Shown in pieces: positions 1 to 8,789 of a stretch of 18,023 nucleotides of DNA (position 1 is its first letter; every line of letters starts with the position of its first letter). The notes beneath the pieces are model-generated. The model was not told the DNA's origin, searched no databases, and saw nothing but the letters and a program-made list of their open reading frames with translations. The stretch is taken from contig KQ482042.1 in the NCBI GenBank assembly GCA_001430745.1, forward strand, positions 2,837,700-2,855,722. Direction: 5' to 3'. This DNA is from Auxenochlorella pyrenoidosa (lineage: Eukaryota; Chlorophyta; Trebouxiophyceae; Chlorellales; Chlorellaceae). The position numbers were made by a program, and so were the translations under genes.

Positions 1-3000
1 CCGGGGTTGGCAGTGGGGCAGGGCAGCGCAGGGAGGGGCACAGGCTGGATGGACCCCCCGCATGCCAGCGGGCCGGTGCTGCTGGGAGTGCACCAGCGGC
101 AAGCAGGCGGGGCAAGGCAGCAAGACACGGCACGGCTCGGGCCGCGCCGCAGCCAGGGCCCCCACCCCACCGGCAGCTGCCCAGGGCCCGGCGCCGCACC
201 TGGGGGAGCGCCGCCGCCTCGAGGTTCTGCGCATAGGGCATGGGCACCTCGGCGCCCGTCACGCGCTCCGGGGGCGCGTCCAGCTCGTCAAAGCACTCCT
301 CCACGGCAATGGCCATGACCTCTGCGGGGGGCGGCAGGTGGGAGGGGCTGGGCGAGAGCTCGTGCGGCACCCGTGCGCCGTGGTCCCTCCGGCACGCGCC
401 AAGTCGAGCACTCTACGGAAAGGCGCTACGGTGGCATGCATGCATATCTTGCTGGAACCAACCCATAACCGCACGCTGCCCCGCTGACAGCGGCGGCCAA
501 TGAAGCACACGCCAGCGGCGCCGCTCACCCGAGCCCACGCCGTGCTGCGGCCACCCCTCCTCGACAGACACGATGCGGTGCGTCTTGCGCACGCTGGCGG
601 CGATGGCGTCGCGATCGATGGGCTTCAGGCTGCGCAGGTTGAGCACCTCTGCCGAGATGCCCTCCTGCTCCAGCAGCTCCGCCGCCTTCAGGCAGTAGCC
701 CACCATCTTGCTGAAAGCAACAAGGGTGACGTCGCTGCCGCTGCGCATGACCTGCGGGGCGTGTGGTTGCGGGGGACAGGGGGGCAGGGTGGGTGGGTTG
801 GCGGGTCGGCGTGAAGTTCTGCATGGCAGGTGCCGACACGGCTACGGACTGCCAGAACGGGAGCCGGCGGCCGCCTCGCGGGCCTGGCTCGATCCCCCCC
901 GCTGGGCGCGCGCAGGGTTGCGCAGCGCCGCCGCTGCACTGACGGCGCGCTCGGCCATGGCGGCCGTAGCCCCGCCCCGGCCCTCCCGCACCTTGCAGGG
1001 GTGTGCATGCAGGCCCGCCTTCCCCTGCAGACCGGTATTTCCCTCTTTGCCCCGCTGCTCCCCTGTGTTGCTCAGGCAGCGCGGCATGCCGGCAAGCAGC
1101 GGGCCGGCACGGCGGGGCCGCCCACCTTGGCCTTGCCGATGGGGACGGTGAAGTCCTTGTCAAGTGCGGCGTCATCGATGGGGAAGGACTCGCCGTACAG
1201 GATCTCGTTCTCCAGCACCACCACCTGCGCAGGAGGGGGGGGGGGGGGGGCGCAGCGGGCGGGCGGTTGGGGGCAGTCTCTGGAAGCAGCATCCCACCAC
1301 CCCCAGAACTACCTCTCACCCACCTGCAGGGTGGTCAAGGGGCTGCATACGAGGATTGAACCAACTAAGCCACACGAACTGGCCGCCAGAGCTACCGGCT
1401 CCCAGCGCCAGCTGTGGGCACATGCACAAGCAAGCGCACAACGGGGCGCCCCCCCGGCAGCACCAGGGTCGCCCAGCCTGCCTGCCTTAGTGAGGGGCAC
1501 ACATGCTGCCGGGCCCGCAGCCCGCAGGCGTGCACGCCACCCACCGGGTCGGGGTCGCGGATGGCTGCCTTCAGCAGGCCGCGTGCGTCCTCGGCGTCAT
1601 AGGGGGCCACCACCTGGGGGGGGCGGCGTCCGCAGCAGGAGGCGTCAGCGGCGGGATGGGGCGTGCCAAGCAGCGGCGGCGCTGGCCGCACCATGTGCCT
1701 GTGCGTGGCACCGCCCCTGCTGCAGGGTCCGCTGCTGGCAGGCACTGCAAGCCATGACCGCATCTCAGGGGGGGGGCCGGTGGGTTGTGGCTGGCACTGC
1801 CCGCCGTCCCCCGGCTGGGCTTTGGCTGGACGCCCCACACCTGCCCGCCCCTTCCCACGTCTGGCTGCCCCGCACCTTGAGGCCCGGCACCGAGGCATAC
1901 CACGCCGCAAAGCACTGCGAATGCTGCGCCGCCACGCCCGCTGCCGCACCGTTTGCGCCGCGGAACACCACCGGGCATGTGACCTGCGCCAGGCACAGCA
2001 GGCAGCGCCGGCTTCTTGTTTCCTTTGTTGCACGGCTGGGCGGCTGGGCCTGGCGAGAGGGACCCAGAGGGGCGCGGCCGCTGGCTGACCTCCGCCTGCG
2101 CCCCTGCTTGAGCGGTGGGCAGGCCCCTCTTAGCCTGGCCAGGCCCGCCCAGCAGCCGCCACCGTACCTGCCCCGCCGACATGTAGTGGTGCTTGGCCGC
2201 CGAATTGACAATCTGGTCGATGGCTTGCATCGAGAAGTTGAAGGTCATGAACTCGACGATGGGGCGCAGCCCGGCAAAGGCGGCGCCCACGCCAATGCCC
2301 GTGAAGCCCGCCTGCCAGGTGGGGGTGGGTCCCAGGCAAGCCGGCAGCGTGGTTAGCGCATGCCGCCGCTCACGCACGTCGGTCACACAGGCAAGAAGCC
2401 GCCACGGCCACCCTATAGCCAACTCAACTCGCGCTCGGCAGCCCTTCCGGCAGGCTCTGAACTCAGCAGTGGGCAGAGCAGCGGCATCCATGCCACCTGG
2501 CGCCCGGCCAGCGCAGCTCCTGCCGCGGCCCCCCCTGCCAGCGCACCTCCCCCAGGAGCACCCCAGCCAGGGCCGGGAAGCCTTCAGGCACCCCACTACC
2601 CCCCCGGGCCCCGCTAGCAGCTCAGCACCAACCCGCCCGCCTGGCCTGCCTCCCAGCGGGCCCGCGCCCACCTCTGTGATGGGCGTGTCCCGCACGCGGC
2701 GCGGCCCATACTTTTGCAGCAGGCCGCGCGTGATCTTGTACGCCCCCTGGTACTCGGCCACCTCCTCGCCCATGATGAACACGCTCTCGTCCCGCGCCAT
2801 CTCCTCGTCCATGGCTGCAGGCACGCAAGGGGCGCGGCGCGGCGCCTCGGCTAGCGCGGCAGAGGAGCGGCGCGGGGCTGCCCACCCGGGGCCGGGCGCT
2901 GGGCGTGGCCAACAGCTCGGAGCAGAAAGTCGACGCACGGAGCACAAAGTGAACATGTCGGCAGCCAGCCGGGTGTGGCAGCTGTGCTGGCAAGCCGATT

Positions 3001-3536
3001 GGCGGCGGGCCTGCAGAGCGCTCAGGTTGCTGGGGCACCCAGCAGCAGCCCACCGCCTGGCTTGCACGCATTAAACCCTGCGGTTCCTGAGTGGCAATGT
3101 CAACGCACCCGAGTTCAGTGCATCACGCACTGTCATCTGCACAGGACAGTGAAGGGGCCCCGGTTGTCAAGCCCTTGGCAGGCTGGGCGTGGTCGGCGCT
3201 GCCACCTGGCGGCAGCGCATTGTGCTTGGCAGCAGCACGCAAGCAGACCGGCGAGACGGGCTGACAGGTCACCCTGTATGGTGCTGCAGCAACCAACCTG
3301 TGTGGACGCATATGTTCGCAGTAGCTGCGGGCCAAGAGCGGCGGTGTCCCCCTGCAGGCTTGAGGCAGGCGGCAGCAGCGGGCGGGCGGCGGTGAGGGTG
3401 ACCCTGCCCTGCAGGGGATCCTCGCAGCAGGGTGCCCTCTATTCTGACTGCTGGACACGTCCGCCGTCGATCTGAGCCGCACCTGGCTCCTCCGAAGGGC
3501 TGCTGCCCCGCTGAGAGCCAGCCTGCGCAGCGCCAT
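1..3536 (-). CDS. PDHB: Pyruvate dehydrogenase E1 component subunit beta, mitochondrial (3' end outside window)
   Basis: E1 beta pairs with E1 alpha in the mitochondrial pyruvate dehydrogenase complex, which decarboxylates pyruvate with thiamine diphosphate. Exons on the minus strand: 3536-3483 (or to 3459), 3136-3109 (28 nt), 2814-2672, 2311-2168, 1983-1876, 1613-1545, 1224-1126, 751-529, 321-200. They join in frame to 330 codons. Visible family motifs in order: [38 protein letters not shown] (contains the Glu that activates thiamine diphosphate), [83 protein letters not shown]. The N-terminus ([18 protein letters not shown]) is Arg/Ala/Ser-rich without acids, like a mitochondrial presequence. 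The exon 1 donor is ambiguous: CAG/GTGCGG at 3483, or 3459, which adds VRLRSTAD. After exon 321-200 ends at a CAG/GTGCGG donor, the last roughly 15 residues are not found, so the final exon lies left of position 1. Introns over 300 nt (3137-3482, 2312-2671, 1225-1544, 752-1125) hold nothing I recognise. The sequence resembles mitochondrial rather than plastid E1 beta. Confidence 0.93.
1235..1250. repeat. Poly-G run of 16 (poly-C on the sense strand)
   Basis: A 16-base G run on the plus strand. On the coding (minus) strand it is a C tract ending about ten bases before the CAG acceptor of the PDHB exon at 1224-1126, so it probably serves as that acceptor's polypyrimidine tract. Confidence 0.85.
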
Positions 3537-3771
3537 TGGCAGGGCTCTCCTTGCAGGCGATGCTATCGTTGAAGCGGGGACAACGAGGGGCTGCAGGGCC
3601 AGCGAGGCAAAGCCCTTGGCTCATGCACTTGATGACATGGCTTGGCTGCTCTCATTTCTATCATCCTGCTTTGCTCAGACCTTCCTTGCAAGGATCGCAA
3701 ACGGGATTGCCCCTCTGCAGACCGCTGCTTGCAACCCCAACCTTGCCAGGCAGCTTTCGGGCGCAAGAACC
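3537..3771. promoter_or_regulatory. Divergent intergenic region between PDHB and the histone chaperone gene
   Basis: 235 bp separate the two start codons, which point away from each other, so both core promoters and 5' leaders must fit here unless leaders contain further upstream exons. I see no clear TATA box. No other gene is visible. The bidirectional-promoter role is inferred from geometry only. Confidence 0.5.
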
Positions 3772-5810
3772 ATGGGCGTGGACGAGTCGCTAGTGCGCAA
3801 GGCCATGAAGGCCAGGAAGGATTACATCTTGAAAAACCTCGAGTGAGTGCGTCCCCGCCGACAGCTCTGTTTGAGTGCTGGGCAGTCTCCTGCGCTGCTC
3901 CGTGCAGCCTCAAGGTGCTCACAGACCAATGCTGGACCTTCGAAGCCTGCAGCAGCTCTCGGCTCTGCCGCCGCTGCCGCCTGCTTGCAGCTCCCTGGTG
4001 TGAGCCCACCGCCGCCAGCCTGTCCCTTGCCCCTGCAGGACCATTTCGCTGAAGACCCTGCGCCTGACATTGGAGAAAGACTTGCAGCTGGAGGCGGGCG
4101 CGCTCAAGCCGCACAAGGAGCTGCTGTCGGCACTGATCAACAGGGTGCGGATGCGGGAGCACACGCCGGTGCTGTGCTTGCTTAGCAGGCGTGCTGAGCC
4201 GGGGGCTGAAGCCCGCGACGAGGACACCTCAAAGTGGGGTGGTGTTGAATAACACCGATTGGGGGGTGTGGAGGAGCAGCGGACGCGAAAGGGTGTGCTT
4301 GCATGCCTGCATGTGCTGTCGCAAGTTTGGGCGCGAGCCCATCCCAGCTGCTGGGCTGCAACTCACGTGCACGCTTCCGCCGCTACTTCCTCCTGCCTCA
4401 GATGCTGGCAAAGGCACAGGCAGCTGCTGCGTCCCCTGCGCCAGCAGGCGGCGTGGCAGAGCAGCAGCAGGCAGGGGACTCTGCAGAGCAGCAGCATGCG
4501 GAGGAGGAGGAGGAGGAGGAAGAGGAGGCTCCTCGCAAGCGGCGCAAGCAGGAGGGCAAGCCCGCCAAGCAGTCAGGTGGGTGCACAGCACATGCAGCAG
4601 GTACGGGCCCCAAACCCACCCACCACGTCCCTACCGTCTGCGCCCCTGCCGCATTGAGTGCTGCTGCTTCCTTGACCCACCCCGGCGCAAGCTCGGCCCC
4701 TGCAGGCCCCCGGCAGTATGGGCCCAAGGTGAAGAAGCTGCAGGGCATGTGCAGGGCCGCCACCATCCCCATCCCGCCCACGATCTACTCGCGCAACAAG
4801 GGCAGCGAGGAGGCCCTGCAGCAGGCGCTGGAGGAACTGCTGGAGAAGCACGGGCTGGACGCGTCTGCAGGTGGGCAGGCAGAGCGGGGGCGGGGGGCGT
4901 GGTCGAGGGCTGGAGGAGAGGGTGAAGCTGCAGCAGCAGGAGGAGGGGCTTGCTGAAATGGCAGCAGAGCACCTAGATGAGGGCTTGTTCCGCTGACGGC
5001 GCTGCTTTTCCTTCCAGCTTTCTGGGCGCGTGCATGGCACCAGAGCCGGTGCAACCGTCCTCAGCTGCCCGCATTTCTCGTACACCCGCCCCCCTTCTGA
5101 TTTCCGGCACGTTCCTTCAAAGCAGCCAGCTCCCCGCCAAGTGCCAAACGCCCCAGGGGCGCCCCTTCTCCTCCGCTGCCGCAGGCGAGCGCGAGATTGG
5201 GCGGGTGCGCGCGCGCCTGCAGCAGCAGCGCGACCTCGACGGCATCGACACCTCCAACATCATCCAGGGGGGGCGGCGCCGTCGCGCGGCAGCCCCCGTC
5301 TCCTACAAGGCGCTGGTGGACCCCGCGTCCGACGAGGAGGGCGACAGCGCAGCCGGCAGCGGCAGCGGCAGCGACGAGGAGGGGGACAGCGAGGGGGCGG
5401 CGGGCGGCAGCGCCAGCGGGAGTGAAGAGGAGGGCAGCCAAGGCGCGGGGGAGCGGGCCAAGGCCAAGGCCGCGCCGCCAGCGGCACGCAACCCCAAGCC
5501 CAAAGCAGCCAGCAGTGATGATGAGAGTTCAGAGGAGGAGGCGTCAGAGGAGGAGGACACGGGCAGCAGCGATGCGGAGCCAGCGTCCCCTGTGGCCGGG
5601 AATGCCAAGAGCCCCGATGAGAACCAGGCAGCCCGCGGCAACGCTGCCAGCGCCGGCAAGGTGGTCAAGGGCAGCGGCACGCAGAAGGCTGCTGCCGGCA
5701 AGCCCAAGGCACGGCCAGCGGCCAGCCTGCAGGACACCGACAGCGACGGGGCCGCGCAGGCTGGCAATGGCAAGCGGCGCGTGGTGGCTGACTGGAGCGA
5801 TGACGAGTGA
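3772..5810 (+). CDS. HIRIP3-like histone chaperone with DEK_C and CHZ motifs
   Basis: Five exons: 3772-3842, 4039-4144, 4402-4576, 4706-4870, 5185-5810 (stop TGA), joining to 380 residues. The start has a purine-rich context (AACCATGG). Residues 1-60 form a DEK C-terminal-like helical domain (KAMKARKDYILKNLE, then ISLKTLRLTLEKDL). A low-complexity linker with nine consecutive Glu and a basic patch (RKRRKQ, a possible nuclear localisation signal) follows. The next part carries QYGPKVKKLQGMCRAATIPI, ALEELLEKHGL and the signature DLDGIDTSNIIQGGRRRR, which matches the CHZ motif of Chz1 and HIRIP3. The C-terminal half of the last exon is rich in Asp, Glu, Ser, Lys and Ala, with SSDDESSEEE-type casein kinase 2 sites, and ends in DWSDDE. 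Chz1 and HIRIP3 bind H2A-family/H2B histones in the nucleus, so the same role is likely here. Intron 4577-4705 is 129 nt with no in-frame stop and could be retained. The 314-nt intron 4871-5184 holds nothing recognisable. Confidence 0.88.
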
Positions 5811-6067
5811 GCTGGCACCGACCGAGAAGCAGTGGGAGGGATGGCGGCGACTCAGCACACCTGTCTGCTTGCATGCCCAGCATGTGCATACCCCTCTTTG
5901 CCTTGCTTTCGTGACCAACCAACCCAGGACTGCCTGACTCTTGACCTCCTGCTCTCCCGCCTACTATCAAGCATGTCTCCCATCTGCCCTCCGTGCCTCA
6001 TCCTTGGCTGCCCCACCTTTGGGCAGCAGCTTGCCTGCTCTGCAATACACCTGCGCATATGCTGGGC

Positions 6068-6072
6068 TTACA
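6068..6072 (-). terminator. Candidate poly(A) signal TGTAA for the EF-hand/p25-alpha gene
   Basis: TGTAA on the minus strand, about 137 nt past the TGA at 6209. TGTAA is the usual green-algal polyadenylation signal. A pentamer can occur by chance; position and strand support it. Confidence 0.5.
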
Positions 6073-6107
6073 GCACCCGCTTCTCTGTAGTAACACCTCA
6101 CTGCAGC

Positions 6108-6132
6108 AGGTCAACACAGAAGGTCAACACAG
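6108..6132. repeat. Short direct repeat AGGTCAACACAG x2
   Basis: Two perfect 12-mers at 6108-6119 and 6121-6132 separated by one A, followed by a partial match (GGTCACAC). It lies between convergent genes; no function is evident. Confidence 0.85.
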
Positions 6133-6208
6133 CTGGTCACACCCCAAAGTTCATCTGCCTGCTCCCCAGCAGTCCCCTGCTGTACACTGCCCACGCCGCG
6201 CACCCAGC

Positions 6209-8393
6209 TCAGCTGCCGCGCCCCTCCTGGTCCTGCCCCTGCTGGCTCTGGCCTGACAGAGCTCCCAGGCGCCGCGCAATGCACAGGATTGCCTCGTTGG
6301 TCTGCCGCAGCGCCTGGTCGTGCGCTTTCTGCAGCGCTTCCACCTGGGTGCTCACCACACTGACGGCGGCGCGGCACTCCTGGCCCACCTGCCGCACTGC
6401 CGCGCTCAGCCGGCTGTCCAGCTCAGAGAGGGAGGCCTCCAGTCCACCCACCACAGCCAGGGCTTGTGCCGCGCTGGAGCTTGGCGCACTGTCCAGAGCA
6501 GCAGTGCAGCGCGCCACAGCCGCCTTTGCAAGCTCGGTGTGGGCGGCGACTAGCGCAGCAGCGCTGCGCTCTGCTGCGTCGCAGCGGTTGTCCAGCAGTG
6601 TGAGCAGCTCAAGGCGGAAGGAGGCCATGTCAGATGCCTCCTGGCCCTGGTAGGGGCAGCAGGAGTGCGGCAGGCAGTGGGTCAGATGGCTGCACTGCCT
6701 TGCAGATGAGCTGCTGACCCTGGAGGCAGCCAGGGGCGCAGGATTTGCCAGCCAAGTAGCCACTGCTACAGGAGAAAGCAGGCAGGGTCGCCCACCTGGA
6801 AGGCGGGGTTGAGCAGCAGGTGGTTGGCGCTGCCCTGCTGAGCCCGCTGCACTGCCGGCCCCTCGACTGGTGCGACAGCTGGAGGCTGGCCGGGGTGTGC
6901 CAGGATGGCGCCCTCCTCCTCACCCCCCAATCCCTCCTCCAGCAGCTGCTGCAGGGTCACCACCTGCTGCTGCAGCTTGCTGCTGAGCGGTGGGGAAGGC
7001 GCAGACGCGGGCACACTGAGGACACCAAGCGCTGCTGGATCGGCCGAGGGCTTGCCAGCCTGAGCAGTGCAGGTGGGAGATTTGGGCCGAGGGGACTTAG
7101 GCGGGCTGCCGGCAGCGCTGGCGGGGGAAGCAGCGGGAGGCCAGGCGGGCGCTGCGCCACGCACGGCATCCAGCACCGCCTCCAGTGGCAGGCCTGCCTC
7201 GTGGGCCACCTGCAGGCAGGGAGGACTCGTGGGTGAGCGCAGTCGGCTGCCCACTTGCATGCCCTGCTTGGGCTCTCGGAATGGAGGGTGACCCGATCAG
7301 CTGGCGCCACTTGTATGACGACACGAGGCGCGGCCCCATGCCCCCCAGCCTTGCCTGCGCCAACGCCTCCAGGAAGCGCGGGAAGCTGAGTGTGCGGCGC
7401 CGCCCGGCGCACAGCGTGGCAAAGATCACGTCCAGCACGCCGCTCTCCACCGGCACCTGCGCCGCAACGCACAGCCGGTGGAACTGGCTGCTGTTGAGGC
7501 TGGCGCTGTCGGCGGCGCCGCGCGTCGTTCGCCCTGCCGTGACCGCCCGGGCCGCGCTGGCAAAGTGCATGAAGGAGGCGCGCAGGCGGGGGTCCACTGC
7601 GGCGTTGGTGCGCACGGGCGGCGCCGCCTTGCGGCCCTGCGCAAGGCGGGCCGAGCGCTGCTCGGCAGCACGCAGCTTGGACAGCCGGCTGTACGCCTCG
7701 CGAAACTCCTCAAACGAAGCCTGCAGCAGTTGGCACGGAAGCCATGAAACCTAGCCGTGCTCATGTGCTTGCTTGAAGATGCTCGCCCGGCGGCACTTGC
7801 CCAGGGGAAGGCAGCCTGCCACAGCTGGACCCTGCCCTACCAGGCCGTCCCCATTGGTATCCATGTCTGCCAGGGCATGCCCCGCCGCTGTGGCTGAGCA
7901 AGAGTTGAGCAGGTTCAGGTCGCGCAGGGCAGCGAAGAGCTCGGCACGGTCCAGCCGTCCACTCCCGTCAACATCGTATCGCCGAAACACCTCACAGGCT
8001 GCCGCCCAGTCGCCACCACAAGCTTCAAGCGCACGCAGCAGCAAGTAGGAGGGGAAAAGGACATGCTCAAGTTCTGCTGGGATGGCGTACAGAGCATGAT
8101 GCACAGGATGGACGGGCGGCGGCGGCGGCAGTTGCACTCTGAACGCCCGCTTCCCCCGCCCCTACACGGGGTCCAATATTCCCGCAAATGCGTGCCCACA
8201 GAGCAGCGAGAGCGTTTCCCGGCTTACCGTTGGAAGCGAACTGGCTGGTGGAGCACATTCTGCTCCCTGCTCCTTCCAGTTGGGCTGCAACGGCGGCTGA
8301 ATTCTCGCTGAATACGGAGCGGTTCACTGGCTCGAACACCGTGTGTGGGTGCTGCTGTGGGCTTGCGCTGTGGTCGCTTCCCAGCGTCGCCAT
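6209..8393 (-). CDS. EF-hand, p25-alpha (TPPP) and coiled-coil protein
   Basis: Exons: 8393-8228, 8073-7841 (or from 8076), 7720 to about 7325, 7209-6796, 6646-6209 (stop TGA); about 548 residues. Exon 1 (MATLGSDHSA...) ends at a strong GTAAGC donor. Two EF-hand loops follow: residues 89-100, DVDGSGRLDRAE (ligands D, D, S, D, E), and 127-138, DTNGDGLASFEE, whose loop is completed across an intron, which confirms that junction. Residues about 180-255 look like the p25-alpha domain: FMHFASAA, LNSSQFHRLCVAAQVP, LDVIFATLC, LSFPRFLEALAQA. Then comes a Pro/Ser/Ala-rich linker (SPPKSPRPKSP) and a helical Ala/Leu/Glu/Gln-rich tail predicted to form a coiled coil. p25-alpha proteins bind and bundle microtubules and are mostly found in organisms with cilia; EF-hands suggest calcium control. 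The exon 3 donor is unsure: CTC/GTGTCG at 7325 keeps frame with the acceptor before 7209 but is weak, so a few residues there may be wrong. The acceptor at 6646 could also be 6640. Confidence 0.83.
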
Positions 8394-8745
8394 GGGCCAC
8401 TGTTCAAGTCTTCCGTCAGGGAAAGCAACCCTACCACTTACCACAAAACATGAACACATCAAGCATCTAAAAAAGTGCACCCCTGCAGACATGCGCTCGA
8501 GCAACAAGTTGCATCTCGGCAACGTGCTGCACCAGCGCGGTTGGCGGACCCACAGGCATTTCATCCGCGTGTGACATGTCACGCCAAGTGCTGCCGATGC
8601 GGAGAGCTCGTTCACATGCATTGGTGCTCATGTGATCAGTCACTGCTTCTTGAGGTGACACAGTCCAGGTTGCCCTCCCGCCAAAGCGCAATGGCGGCCT
8701 CCAGAGGGCGCGGCGGGGCCCCCACCGGCAGTGCAAGAATCATCA
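8394..8745. promoter_or_regulatory. Divergent intergenic region between the p25-alpha gene and the conserved unknown gene
   Basis: 352 bp between opposed start codons. It is less GC-rich near 8430-8475 (ACCACAAAACATGAACACATC...AAAAAAG). It contains a 12-bp palindrome (8571-8582) and CCGCCAAA at 8678-8685, which reads TTTGGCGG on the other strand and resembles an E2F site. An upstream ATG at 8691 opens a short frame overlapping the downstream start. No other gene is seen. Confidence 0.5.
8571..8582. promoter_or_regulatory. 12-bp perfect palindrome GTGACATGTCAC
   Basis: A perfect inverted repeat in the divergent promoter, 11 bp short of the midpoint between the two genes. The symmetry suits a dimeric DNA-binding protein, but no factor is identified. 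Confidence 0.4.
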
Positions 8746-8789
8746 ATGTCGGTCGGCGACGCAGCAGATCGTCTCTGCATAAGCTTTAA
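8691..8789 (+). other. Possible upstream ORF (32 aa) overlapping the start of the next gene
   Basis: ATGGCG at 8691 opens a frame ending at TAA 8787-8789, out of frame with and overlapping the proposed start at 8746. It would matter only if transcription starts upstream of 8691. The peptide (MAASRGRGG...) has no recognisable homology. Confidence 0.25.

Larger units (their letters stand above)
5811..6208. other. Convergent intergenic region (3' ends of two genes)
   Basis: 398 bp between two converging stop codons, likely occupied by both 3' UTRs. It contains a minus-strand TGTAA and a short direct repeat, each listed separately. I find no exact plus-strand TGTAA for the upstream chaperone gene (the nearest is CTGTAGTAA at about 6086) and no coding sequence. 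Confidence 0.6.

Noticed and set aside
1351..1377. tRNA-like piece: the complement contains TGGCTTAGTTGG (A-box-like) running directly into GGTTCAATCC (B-box-like)
   Set aside because: The two boxes overlap, no anticodon arm fits between them, and T-stem and acceptor pairing fail. At most it is a decayed tRNA remnant inside a PDHB intron.
830..2356. 508-codon plus-strand open frame opposite PDHB
   Set aside because: It has no recognisable domain and runs antisense through PDHB exons and introns. Long stop-free frames are expected at this GC content.
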